Position numbers and translations under genes: made by a program
NCBI GenBank assembly: GCA_017408405.1
Contig: JAFQUP010000025.1
Location: 29,399-93,398, forward strand
Direction of reading: 5' to 3'
Length of the DNA: 64,000 nucleotides
Source: Thermoguttaceae bacterium
GTDB lineage: Bacteria > Planctomycetota > Planctomycetia > Pirellulales > Thermoguttaceae
In this document: positions 53,101 through 62,185 of the stretch, piece by piece
How positions within the stretch are numbered: the stretch's first letter is position 1
Layout of the letters: the number at the start of each line of letters is the position of its first letter
The notes under the pieces: generated by a model
Seen by the model: only the letters and a program-made list of their open reading frames with translations
What the model was told of the DNA's origin: nothing
The model's database searches: none

Positions 53101-55100
53101 AAGCCAATGTTTCCGGCAGCGTTGAGGGCAGTGGAAACGGTTCCTGTTTCCGTACCTCAAGTCTCACGGGAAATGGTATAGACGAAGCTTTTGACGGTTC
53201 CATCACTAATTTCGGAGAATTTACAAACGCCTCTGCTCTAATCAATGAAGGAATCATAGCCGGAACCGGTAAACTTTCCATCTTCAACCAGGCAGGAGAT
53301 CTCACAAACCGAACCTCGATCACTGATTTTCAATACGGAAACATCCTCGGAAACGTCACGAACGAAGGAACAGCAGAAAATCAGGCACTGATTTCCGGAA
53401 TTGGAACAGACTCCACCCTCACTATTACCGGAAATGTTTCCAACTTGGAAAATGCCCAAATTAAGGATATTGAACGAATCAATATTTCCGGTAACCTCAA
53501 CAATGCCGGAACACTCAAAAATTTCCAGGGTATTTCCGTAGATGGAACTTTCACCAACAGTGAAACAGGTCTCCTTGACCTGACGCTTCAGGACGGCGAA
53601 TTGAGCAAAATTACCGTTCACGGCGGTGAAGCCTTCATTAACGGAGGAAAGGTCGTTCTCAACGGAGAACCGCTGCAAATCGGTGAAAAGTACTCCTTCA
53701 TCATCGTGGAAAATATCGATCCAGCAGCTGAAAATGGCGGTCTCACGGTTAATCAGGAACTGACCATTGATACCAGCGAAAATTCAAGTGCCGTTCCGAA
53801 ACTTTTCCATGTCGCCGGTTTCCATAATCAAAATGAATACTGGGTCACGCTTTGCCGTGAAGTTGTTTACGGTCAAATCGATGTCAAATCTCCGAATCAG
53901 CATAACGTCGGTACTTACCTCGACCGGCTTGCCTACTCACTCAACACAAAAACACCCTACTACGAAGAAAACGATTTGGTGAAGGTCCTCTCCACACTGG
54001 ATGACCTCAGTATGGACTCTGGTGAAACACCTTCCAGCTCAAGCACGTTAGAAAATGCACTTGACCAGCTTGGAGGCGGCATTTATGCCAATCAGGGGAT
54101 TTTGGCAATGCAGAATACCTGGTTCGCGCACCAGAATCTCGCCAGTTTCATTCGCCCTTTGGACACCATTTTCAACGAGTGTGACCATCCGGAACTGCGC
54201 GGAAATAATTTATGGGGCGGATTCGTCGGAAACTCCGGAAATATTGATGCTGACTCCAATTTTAACGGTTTCTCTTTTGACTCCGCAGGGGTCATCGCCG
54301 GATACGATTTCTTTCGCTCTTCCTCATTCCGGGCTGGTGCTTATTTCCAGTTCATGAATACCAGCGTTTCACAGCGCGGACTCTCCGCAAACTCTGATGC
54401 GGATCAGTATGATCTGGGACTTTACGGACTCTACCAAAATGACTACGGTTATCTCATGGCAAGCGGAAATCTCTCCTACGGAAACTACTCCGTGGACCGA
54501 AAAATCGCGTTTGGCAGTGAAAATGAATGGATCGATCGTTCTCACCATGGAAAACGAGATAGTTTCCAGCAATCCCTTCGTGTCGAAACGGCCGCCAATA
54601 TTGTCTTCGCCGGTGGACATCTCATATTTCGCCCATTCGTCGGACTTACTTACGTTCACTTGACCATGAATGATGTTGCGGAATCCGGCGCGGATCAATT
54701 CGTCACCGCCATTCAAAGCAAAGGCTTTGACCTGAATTCTCTCCGGCCTGAAATCGGTTTCAGACTTGGATCCGCATTCAAAACAGACTGGGCGGCGATC
54801 GGACTTAATCTCCGAGCTTCCTGGGTCCATGAATTTTGCAATACCAAAACTATTGTTGAAAATAAATTCAGTAATCCCAATTACGGTTCTCAGGCCTGCG
54901 GATACGGACCAGCTTTCACCGATACGGCTGCTTCTTTCCTCGTCACTGGAACCGATCTTGGCCGTGATTACGCATGGTTCGGATTTGGTTTCTCCGCTGA
55001 TACCAGACGCAAATGGACATTCTTCGGAGGATACGATGCTTTCGCGAACGGACGCACAGTCATCCATACCGGAAATCTCGGCATCTCATTTAACTGGTGA
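50136..55100 (+). CDS. Large autotransporter (type Va secretion) adhesin-like protein
   Basis: 1654 residues. A signal peptide ends near CQAE (about 31). The passenger (about 330-1300) is built of many imperfect repeats of the type NNSG/TNSG-x-x-NAGNLxG spaced about 20 residues apart, the pattern of a right-handed beta-helix. A linker then leads to a C-terminal barrel (about 1380-1654) with strands such as GGFVGNSGNIDADSNF and a final GNLGISFNW; the terminal Trp fits an outer-membrane barrel signal. It would be displayed or released outside the cell as an adhesin or binding protein. AAGGAG precedes the ATG; a strong terminator follows. Confidence 0.88.
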   Translation: MSHLFKKCVLLLGLELSMLFTGVPVNLCQAEIIAVNGQYYLYRSETDSSLNGVYLQSGQTQNPAADSRINSVNQFGLVTGADGNVLTFTTTISTEDDISYQQNIPVFSSGIFANQKTAGEAYYVDEANIIVDAATDKKITIADDELSYYFFNGQPVSSINGEQREIYNMDGEIVTVIPNYEAKLDAPYEPSHPTDINFSDAYLKPKWNDPQDTTPDGQNPSGILKLNGGTDIKGWNGSELRYFFVDTSESDQKAYDHAIADATLQSVLAAESYAATVANVPFPNVGAGILSAAIATTATAQAASFSTRAAELKKYTSNFVGAIDFSGDFHVTGGGNLNGTYQNLNSMSITDGNYSLGGNIFVVDSLMSSGNLSIANSGKVIYVDNVNISGTLENKGSVDGINTLIISKALTNSGTMQMIDTLNADSMNNSGTFSGREINLNGTLTNSGSIQLDGNLYSESISTSKTLFVSGSVTTGDFQNTKSESDTSLVFISETLDAQNITNYEVFSVVGKTSAASLTNQGGTMSLGDLNLTNELRNDGSVTSTGFLKTDSISNSGSIIFKTGIEADGTITMNAPTTGTAMTFLGTNGKILAGNINLYAGKIYAGTGLETGNLTVNTGELLSNGALIADNVINNGAIIVNGSVNADNINTSNSWISQGDISVAGNVNSAGTFSVTGTLNIGGTFTNSAQTAVTGSIQAQSLNNAENGVLDTLDNVKIKENIENAGTVSILGNLEGKNLKNSSSGLMNLAGNAKLLSFTNENLVNFAGQMEISKNLSNDGNLIGTSANSSLLIGGNMENNTNSQIENIRFVEVNGTVNNQGKITGRGFSSTFTAFGNVANDGEISNFESVLLESLENSGNIETSTFLANSTVINSGIMLGTDEGSVFKFNENLVNSGNISCTEKVTVKQNIENTGNITGTGKDSKLSVDASLNNARDAKIENFESVEINGNVINEGTIIASGEGSSYVFETLLNPGKIQNVEKLTVQTEANVSGSVEGSGNGSCFRTSSLTGNGIDEAFDGSITNFGEFTNASALINEGIIAGTGKLSIFNQAGDLTNRTSITDFQYGNILGNVTNEGTAENQALISGIGTDSTLTITGNVSNLENAQIKDIERINISGNLNNAGTLKNFQGISVDGTFTNSETGLLDLTLQDGELSKITVHGGEAFINGGKVVLNGEPLQIGEKYSFIIVENIDPAAENGGLTVNQELTIDTSENSSAVPKLFHVAGFHNQNEYWVTLCREVVYGQIDVKSPNQHNVGTYLDRLAYSLNTKTPYYEENDLVKVLSTLDDLSMDSGETPSSSSTLENALDQLGGGIYANQGILAMQNTWFAHQNLASFIRPLDTIFNECDHPELRGNNLWGGFVGNSGNIDADSNFNGFSFDSAGVIAGYDFFRSSSFRAGAYFQFMNTSVSQRGLSANSDADQYDLGLYGLYQNDYGYLMASGNLSYGNYSVDRKIAFGSENEWIDRSHHGKRDSFQQSLRVETAANIVFAGGHLIFRPFVGLTYVHLTMNDVAESGADQFVTAIQSKGFDLNSLRPEIGFRLGSAFKTDWAAIGLNLRASWVHEFCNTKTIVENKFSNPNYGSQACGYGPAFTDTAASFLVTGTDLGRDYAWFGFGFSADTRRKWTFFGGYDAFANGRTVIHTGNLGISFNW

Positions 55101-55145
55101 TTTCTACCTTAAAAATCAAAACACCTGTTAAACTTCACTTTTCAG

Positions 55146-55172
55146 GAGCGGTCAATCAGACCGCTCTTTTTT
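55146..55172 (+). terminator. Terminator of the autotransporter gene
   Basis: A perfect 8-bp GC-rich stem (55146-55153 with 55159-55166), a 5-base loop and a T6 run. The rest of the spacer to 55404 holds nothing else clear. Confidence 0.92.
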
Positions 55173-55404
55173 CTTTTCGTAAATCTTTTCTCATTCCATA
55201 TCAATTGTTTATTCCTAATATTCGTTCATTTATATTCCGCTTAAAGAGAGAGGTATTCACAGACGATATTTTCCTAAAAGATTTTCCGAAATATTTCAAG
55301 TAACTCAAACTTTTCACCTGTCCAGCCTTCCCATACCCTAAAAAATCTCACATTCATTAAATCTGGCACGTTTTGCTGATCGACTTTCACCGAAAGGGAA
55401 TCCC

Positions 55405-57807
55405 ATGAAAAAAATCCTCCCCCTCCTCCTTCTCCTGACTTTTTCAGCCCCCATTTTCGCTGAAGAAGTGGGAGAAGCACTAAAAAATCTTGAGTTTCGC
55501 TCCTGCTGGGCACGTGCCGGAGAAGTTTCAATGGAGAATGATGCCGAAGAAAAAGGCACTATGAAGCTTTCTTTCACTGGTTCCGCGGATTTCTGCTCGC
55601 ATACCAAAACCATTTTCGAAGTTGAACCCGGCGACATTTACGAAATGCGGTGTGACCTGAAAACTGAAGGTACCGGCAGTGTCGGAATCAGCGTCATTCT
55701 CGGAAAACCCGGCCAGGAAGCCGCGTGGACCTACGGAAACCGTTCAATCACAAACGCCACTGACGGCAAATTCGTTCAACTTCAGACAAAATTCATCGTA
55801 CCCAGCGGACAGTACTTCATTCAGCCACGCCTCGTTGGTTACTCAAACGAACGGCATATTTCATGGATCAAAAACTACTCCATCCGAAAAATCGGGAAAA
55901 TTTCCTTCAAAGAAAAAGGTTCCATTGAAACCCTGGAAAACGAGTCCATTAAACTCAATTTTGACTGTGTTTCCGCAAAATTCTCTGTCACCGATAAACG
56001 TTCGGGACGCGTTTGGGAACAGGTTAAAAATGACCAGGAACTTTACGTTCAAAAAATAACCGCTGACGGGAACTCGATTTCATTCACGGCTCTGAACGCG
56101 GCTACCGTTGAACCTCTTTGCGGAAAAATCTCCATTGAACCCAATAAGCCGGAAATCGTTACCGTTCTCACCGGTGATCCGGAAACAAAAATGGACCAGG
56201 CGATTTCCTGGCCTTCCGCTTTCACCAGCAGGGAAAATGACCGAATCATTCTCCCCGTCAACGAAGGAATCTCTTTCCCCGTCACCGAAGAAGCCCCCGG
56301 AACACACTCCATGATCACTTACGGAGGTCACGGTATCTGCATGGCATTTTGGGCGCAATGCGAAGAAAAATTCATTCCAGCAGAAAGCTCAAACCCCAGC
56401 GCCCCAAACCAGGCTGGAAAATTCGCCGCTAAAAACGCTTATCTCGCCATTTTTGAAACGAGTGATGACGGAAGAATCGGCCTGCGCCGTCCGCTGGGAG
56501 ACAAACTCCTGGCGGCTTTTCCTTCCTGGGATCCTCAAAAAAAGAAACTCGGATACGATCGTGTTCTGCGTTTTGTCTTTTTCGCGGAGACTGACGTAAC
56601 GAACATCGTCAAACGATATCGTCAATACGCCGACTCAATCGGACTGGTCGTTCCTTTCACCGAAAAAGTCAAAAAAAATCCCAATCTGAAAAAAGGCATT
56701 GACCTTCTCATTGGTGCCGCGAACATCTGGTATTTCGGCGGAAATAAAATTGAACTCTATTCCGAACTTCAGCAGGCAGGCATTCGGAAAATTCTTGCCA
56801 GCGCGGGAGGCTCGGAAGAGGAAATCAAAAAAATGAATGAAATGCCGGGAATCCTGACAAGCAGATACGATATTTATCAGGATTCAATGAATCCCGAATA
56901 CTTCCCGCTTCTCAATGGAAAGCACTCGGACTGGACCAGCCAGGCATGGGAACGTGACCAACTAATGACCAACGCTGACGGGGACTGGATCCGAGGATGG
57001 CAAGTTTCTCAGAAAGACAAAACCAAACCGCGCATTCCCTGCGGTGTCCTTTGCGATATGTGCGCTGTTCCGTACGAACTGGAACGAGTCGCGGATGAAC
57101 TGACCCGCAAACCGTACCGCGCGCGATTTATCGACACAACGACAGCCTCGCCATGGCGCGAATGCTGGCATCCAAAGCACCCCTGCTCAAGAACGGAAAG
57201 CAAAAAAGCGAAAATGGAGCTTCTCGGCGTTCTCGGAAGTGAATTCAATCTCGTTGCCGGTTCCGAAACAGGGCACGAAGCCTCCGTGCCATACTGTGAT
57301 TTTTACGAAGGAATGATGAGCCTTGGACCGTATCGCGTCCCGGATTCTGGACGAAACCTGACTGAAATCTGGGAAGAGGCTCCGGAACGTACCGCGAAAT
57401 ATCAGGTAGGGGAAGCGTACCGTATGCCGCTTTGGGAACTCGTTTTCCATGACTGCACGGTTTCGTACTGGTACTGGGGCGACTATAATAATAAACTGCC
57501 GCAGCTTTGGGAGAAACGCGACCTGTTCAATGCTCTTTACGGTGTTCCCCCAATGTACCTGTTCACGAGCCAAATGTACCCGGAAATCAAAGAAAAAATC
57601 ATCGAAAGCAGTAAAACCGCCATGGCTTCCGCGGAAAAAACCGGATGGCATGAAATGACTTCGTTCAACGTCATTTCAAAAGACCGATCGGTCCAGCAGA
57701 CCACTTTCGCCAACGGAATACGCGTTACCGCCAACTTTGGAGAACTGGATTTCACCATGCCCGACGGAACGGTTCTCAAAGCGAAATCCATGAGAATGGA
57801 AGAATGA
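55405..57807 (+). CDS. Secreted putative glycoside hydrolase, family uncertain
   Basis: 800 residues with a short signal (ending FAEE). A carbohydrate-binding-type beta-sandwich occupies about 25-165, a second beta domain 170-400, and an apparent TIM barrel about 420-740. In the barrel, FIDTTTASPWRECW and SETGHEASVPYCDFYEG carry candidate Asp/Glu catalytic residues at strand ends. The layout resembles GH101/GH129-type alpha-N-acetylgalactosaminidases in general form, but I cannot confirm a family. It may act on mucin-like or other host or plant glycans. It is a single gene with AAAGGGA upstream. Confidence 0.6.
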   Translation: MKKILPLLLLLTFSAPIFAEEVGEALKNLEFRSCWARAGEVSMENDAEEKGTMKLSFTGSADFCSHTKTIFEVEPGDIYEMRCDLKTEGTGSVGISVILGKPGQEAAWTYGNRSITNATDGKFVQLQTKFIVPSGQYFIQPRLVGYSNERHISWIKNYSIRKIGKISFKEKGSIETLENESIKLNFDCVSAKFSVTDKRSGRVWEQVKNDQELYVQKITADGNSISFTALNAATVEPLCGKISIEPNKPEIVTVLTGDPETKMDQAISWPSAFTSRENDRIILPVNEGISFPVTEEAPGTHSMITYGGHGICMAFWAQCEEKFIPAESSNPSAPNQAGKFAAKNAYLAIFETSDDGRIGLRRPLGDKLLAAFPSWDPQKKKLGYDRVLRFVFFAETDVTNIVKRYRQYADSIGLVVPFTEKVKKNPNLKKGIDLLIGAANIWYFGGNKIELYSELQQAGIRKILASAGGSEEEIKKMNEMPGILTSRYDIYQDSMNPEYFPLLNGKHSDWTSQAWERDQLMTNADGDWIRGWQVSQKDKTKPRIPCGVLCDMCAVPYELERVADELTRKPYRARFIDTTTASPWRECWHPKHPCSRTESKKAKMELLGVLGSEFNLVAGSETGHEASVPYCDFYEGMMSLGPYRVPDSGRNLTEIWEEAPERTAKYQVGEAYRMPLWELVFHDCTVSYWYWGDYNNKLPQLWEKRDLFNALYGVPPMYLFTSQMYPEIKEKIIESSKTAMASAEKTGWHEMTSFNVISKDRSVQQTTFANGIRVTANFGELDFTMPDGTVLKAKSMRMEE

Positions 57808-57880
57808 GCCTGAAATAAAAAAAACGTATTAAACAAAATCAGACGCTTTTCGGTTCTGAACGTTTTTCATGAACTCAATC

Positions 57881-57917
57881 CCGCCGATCCCCTGACCGCG
57901 AGGCCAAATATCGGCGG
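57881..57917 (+). terminator. Possible terminator after the glycoside hydrolase gene
   Basis: An 8-bp stem (CCGCCGAT at 57881-57888 with ATCGGCGG at 57910-57917) encloses a 21-base loop with a further GC-rich dyad, and CCTTTTCC follows. The long loop lowers confidence. Confidence 0.45.
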
Positions 57918-57982
57918 AATCCTTTTCCTGAGTATCTCTTACTCTAAATCACTGCTTTTGAGTCCTTGAAATTCACGCGCTC

Positions 57983-60900
57983 TCAATCAATTCCATCAAC
58001 TCCAGGCGGCGCGATGTTGAAGAGACGCGCGGTATTTCCTTTCTTCCCAAAACGCGGTTCAAGCGCGAAATGAACAGAAAAATTGTCCGATGGCGCGTCA
58101 TAAGAAATACCGGTCGTGAAAAGGAAGGATTCCCCGACTCGAGTCAGGCTGAGACCTTCGCCAATGTTCCCTTTTCCCGAAACATCAAACGTACTCACGA
58201 AAGTCGATGTCCATTTTTCTGACATTCGATAATTGAATCCAACGCGCATGACGACATTCTCCACGCAACCCGTCAAATAGTGGAGACTCGTGAAAATGGA
58301 CCCTTTTCCTGGCCGGTCCATGACTGCGCCAATATCGACCATTCGGATCCCATCCGAGAAAAAGTCAAACATACCGGAAGAATAAATCATCAGACGATCT
58401 CCCGGATACCAGCGCAAATCATAGTCCAAAAGACCAATCGCGGAACCAAAATTATCCCGATCCGGATCCGGATAAATATTAAAATTCGTATCAAAGGTAA
58501 TCCAGTCGATAATTCTCTCTTTACCCGGCATCCCGCGTTTCGTCTGCCAACGATGATGCATTCCAAAGCGAACGAGCGCCAAATCATCGGCAAGTTCCGT
58601 ATTTGAAGTAACCCAGCCGCCTAGATTACTTCGAATCGCGTAACTTCGGAGCTGATATTTCTCCGGTATCGGAAGACCATTAAAAATCGTGGAACTCATA
58701 TGGTGCGAGAAATCCAGCAGCGCGCGGTCATCCGGCAAATCATAGAGCGGAAGTTCATTCACACTTTTGTCCGCCCCGGCAATGATCGCTTCAACATCAA
58801 ATTCCACCTTGTGCATGATGCCGTTGACATTGAAAAGCCTGTTCTTCCAGCCAAAATACTGCCACATCGGAAGACTTGCCCGGAAACCAGCCTGTCCGTA
58901 AACACGACTCGCGTCTTCTCCTTGAAGATCTTCCCCCCAATACGCTATTTCACCCAACGCGAATGGTACCAGTTTCACCGGCCCAAGCTGAAAAGGATAA
59001 CTAATCTCATGACGTGTTGAGGTACGCATTCCCTTGCGTTCTTCTTCCCACGAAAGAAGATGCCACAGCGCGCGATCATTTGGATCTTTCGGTGCCGTGT
59101 CCGGGAAAAGATGAACGTAACCGACCTGCGAATAGGAACTCCACGTCAAAGTATCGTTCAGAAGCGGCTGCCCCAGCCAATAAAAATCAAGCTGCGGTGT
59201 CCGCTGTGTCTGAGTATGGAAATCATTCGTACGAAGATCCGCCCACAGAGATAATGTCCTGTTTTCCTCGGATTTTCGGATCTCAATCTGTGTCGCGCGA
59301 TCCGGCTCTTCATACCAGCTGCGCTGAAAGTACTCTTCCTGAAAGTTTCGGTCACTCAAAACCCCCAGCTGAAAACGAAGTTCCCAATCATTTCCGAAAG
59401 TATTCCGGTGCTGTCCGAAAATCTGGTATCGGAATTCCTGTTCCGGAATCAAATGACGGCGATCTACGCCGAGATTATCCTCACCCGTATCGTAGATTCC
59501 CCAAAACTCAAATTTTCCCTTCCCTTTTCCAGAGAATGGACCAAGCGGAATCTCCATCCCATCACCGCGGCGGTCATACGAAAATTCAGTTCCCATTCCG
59601 GGACCGCGTTTTGTGTAGTAGAACGCGTTCAAATCCCAACTGGTCCCTTTCCACGGCCGCTCAACGCCAAACAGTCGGTAAACATCCACTCCTATCATCG
59701 GCTGGAAACCGAAAATGGAGTCATTTCGAATCGAAAATTTATTGATAATCTGAGAAGGATAATCCATCGGAACCGCGAAATATGGAAGGTAAAAAACCGG
59801 AACATCTCCAACCTTAACCATTGTTCGGCGGCCTATCAGATCCTTTTTCTTGTCGACAATCGGTTTCCCCGTTACCGAATCAATCTGAACCTGATCGGTG
59901 AAACGGTTCTTACGCGGAACTTCCTGGGTGCGGAACATCAGCTGCCCTATCTGGAAACGATAAAGCGGTTCACCAATACGGCTGGTCGTCACGAAAGCAT
60001 CATTCGCGACCATTAAATCTTCCTCGGGAATTCGGATCTCCTCCGCCCTGAGACGAATCAGCCCCTCAACATTCGGAAGTGTCGCGAAAACCTCCGCCTC
60101 ACGAATCAATCCTCGGCGGGTGGAAACATCGAAGTACATTTTCTCCGCGTAGATCTCCTGATCTCCCTGACGAAAAATAATGTTTCCCTCGAGATAAAGC
60201 TCAATATGCATCTTGGAAAGATCAAGCGATTTGTCCTTATGAAGCTCTGAAATATCTGAATCTGACCAAAGAACAATACGGTCCGCGGAAATATCAATCG
60301 TACCACTTTGGAGTGATTTCAGCTCATCAAACCCCGAAACGTTTTTCAGATCTTCTTCCGCTCCATCGATCAAAAGCATCGCCCCGTTATCAAAAATCAC
60401 GGTCGTTTTCCCGGTTTGAGCATTCTGAGAAAAACTCATTTCAAGCGGCTGGTCATTACGCTGATAAAAACTGATTTTTCGCGTTCCCGGCTTCAGACTG
60501 TTCGGATCAAACGCTGAAACGTCTCCCGCCTGAATCATCCCTTCTGTTGAAAGAATATGCGAATATTTATCCTGCGAAACGTCCGAATGAAGTGAACGGT
60601 CCGCAGCAACAAGCTCTCCATTTGTCCGCTGAAGCGGAAGCTCCGGCTCACTTTCAGAAGAGGATTCCGTGAAATTAATCGCCTGCGTTGAGGGAGTCTC
60701 CATTTTCCATTTCGTCAGAAGAAGACGGGCTGGACGGAACATCACTTTTTCACCGCGCGCGTAAAGTTCATCTGCCCACGGTGCGCTCTCTTCTGAAATT
60801 TCCTCCGTAAAAAACGAAGGAACTCTCTCACTCAAAAGACGCCCTGCCCACGTGCGCCCTTTAACGCGGGATGTCGTTCGGGATGTTACGAAACGAACAT

Positions 60901-61540
60901 CGACCTCATCCTCGAGATAAACAAGAATCTGGTGAACAGCCCGCTCGCCCAAAGAATCAAGCTGAAGAGGACTTACCCAAATAACCATCTTTGCCGCGTG
61001 AAAACTATCCTTTCCCTGAACTAAACGGCAATCTCCCTCAAGAATATGAACCGTATTAACGCCTATTCGGCGCTGCCCATGCCTGACCGCGTGAATCGAC
61101 ACAGAACCCAATTCCGTTTCGCGGGGATACGTCATCCCCGAATTATCCGTAAGTGTCGGAACCAATGCCAACTGATACTCTTCCGCGTACTCCGATTCGG
61201 ACGGAGAAAAAGACCCAAAAACTGTCTCAGAAGATGAAGGAAAAACGTCCGACGACGAATCCATCTCCGAAAATGCGAACTGACTGTATTCTGAAGCAAA
61301 TGACGATGAAACGTCAAAACATGAAGCTGAATCTGATGAGATGTTTCCCGTCGAAAACGCCGAAAATGAATTATCTTCCGCGGCAGCCGCTGAAAATAAA
61401 CAAGAAATAAATCCTGCCAAAACAGGAAGGCTGAAAAAGAAACTTCTCAAAAAAGCACGTACTTTCCCTGAACGAACCCGGAAATCTTCCTGGCCGGAAA
61501 TAATATGGACGAGAATGGACAGTACTATTTGTTTATTCAT
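57983..61540 (-). CDS. lptD: LPS-assembly protein LptD (OstA family)
   Basis: About 1185 residues from the ATG at 61540; a TTG-start extension of 13 codons is unsupported. The signal or anchor lies unusually far in (about 38-53), followed by a long acidic low-complexity region. An OstA-like beta-jellyroll (about 420-520: LYLEGNIIFRQGDQEIYAEKMYFDVSTRRG) leads to a large C-terminal barrel with the LptD hallmark VPVFYLPYFAVPMDYPS. It inserts LPS in the outer membrane. At nearly 1200 residues it is much larger than proteobacterial LptD (about 780). No lptE-like gene is visible next to it. Confidence 0.9.
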   Translation of the reverse strand: MNKQIVLSILVHIISGQEDFRVRSGKVRAFLRSFFFSLPVLAGFISCLFSAAAAEDNSFSAFSTGNISSDSASCFDVSSSFASEYSQFAFSEMDSSSDVFPSSSETVFGSFSPSESEYAEEYQLALVPTLTDNSGMTYPRETELGSVSIHAVRHGQRRIGVNTVHILEGDCRLVQGKDSFHAAKMVIWVSPLQLDSLGERAVHQILVYLEDEVDVRFVTSRTTSRVKGRTWAGRLLSERVPSFFTEEISEESAPWADELYARGEKVMFRPARLLLTKWKMETPSTQAINFTESSSESEPELPLQRTNGELVAADRSLHSDVSQDKYSHILSTEGMIQAGDVSAFDPNSLKPGTRKISFYQRNDQPLEMSFSQNAQTGKTTVIFDNGAMLLIDGAEEDLKNVSGFDELKSLQSGTIDISADRIVLWSDSDISELHKDKSLDLSKMHIELYLEGNIIFRQGDQEIYAEKMYFDVSTRRGLIREAEVFATLPNVEGLIRLRAEEIRIPEEDLMVANDAFVTTSRIGEPLYRFQIGQLMFRTQEVPRKNRFTDQVQIDSVTGKPIVDKKKDLIGRRTMVKVGDVPVFYLPYFAVPMDYPSQIINKFSIRNDSIFGFQPMIGVDVYRLFGVERPWKGTSWDLNAFYYTKRGPGMGTEFSYDRRGDGMEIPLGPFSGKGKGKFEFWGIYDTGEDNLGVDRRHLIPEQEFRYQIFGQHRNTFGNDWELRFQLGVLSDRNFQEEYFQRSWYEEPDRATQIEIRKSEENRTLSLWADLRTNDFHTQTQRTPQLDFYWLGQPLLNDTLTWSSYSQVGYVHLFPDTAPKDPNDRALWHLLSWEEERKGMRTSTRHEISYPFQLGPVKLVPFALGEIAYWGEDLQGEDASRVYGQAGFRASLPMWQYFGWKNRLFNVNGIMHKVEFDVEAIIAGADKSVNELPLYDLPDDRALLDFSHHMSSTIFNGLPIPEKYQLRSYAIRSNLGGWVTSNTELADDLALVRFGMHHRWQTKRGMPGKERIIDWITFDTNFNIYPDPDRDNFGSAIGLLDYDLRWYPGDRLMIYSSGMFDFFSDGIRMVDIGAVMDRPGKGSIFTSLHYLTGCVENVVMRVGFNYRMSEKWTSTFVSTFDVSGKGNIGEGLSLTRVGESFLFTTGISYDAPSDNFSVHFALEPRFGKKGNTARLFNIAPPGVDGID

Positions 61541-62185
61541 AAGCTGATCGAGTATAGAGAAAACAGAGAAAAATAGCAATAGAAAAAAACTGGTTTTTGA
61601 CTCTATTTGACTCTTTTTCTAAAAAATTTCAAGAAAATAGATAATCTTTGAAATAAAATTTAAAGTTGGAAAATCGTAACAACATTTTCCAGGTAAATCT
61701 CAACTTCTCCGCACGACTTAACAGAAAGAAAAAAGATGAACTCAATGTCAAACTTTCAGTTTCAACAAAAACACACTTGTCATCATGAAATAATAAATCT
61801 GAATATGAGATTCATTTCAAGAAACCACTTCAGCGGAAATTCTTTACTAATATTAATGCCTGAAGGAATCACGCTAAAATAAAATTGAAAGCTTTTCCGC
61901 TTTCACTCATAAAGCCTTGACTGACTCACGTGACTCCCTCGATACGGCAGCCAATGTGCCTCTAAAAAAACACTCCTCGACAAAATCATTGCTTCCTTCC
62001 CAAACCGCAAAATAAAAAACATCAAAAGAAACATTCCCAAATATTTTAAATTTTTCTTATTTTTTGGTAATTATTATGTATTGACAAAATTTGAAAATTT
62101 GATATAATTCGTGATTAGTCTATTTTTATTGCTTGTTGCCAATGATGTTTCAGTTTTTTGAAATGTCCGATCAGGAGATTACTAC
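61541..62185. other. Divergent intergenic region with one strong promoter
   Basis: AT-rich, about 640 bases. The only clear signal is the RND promoter at 62081-62108. The half nearer lptD has no reading frame, RNA gene or strong dyad that I can support. Confidence 0.4.
62081..62108 (+). promoter_or_regulatory. Sigma-70-type promoter of the RND efflux operon
   Basis: Consensus TTGACA (62081-62086) and TATAAT (62103-62108) separated by 16 bases, about 78 bases ahead of the adaptor start. Among the best promoters in the window. Confidence 0.82.
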
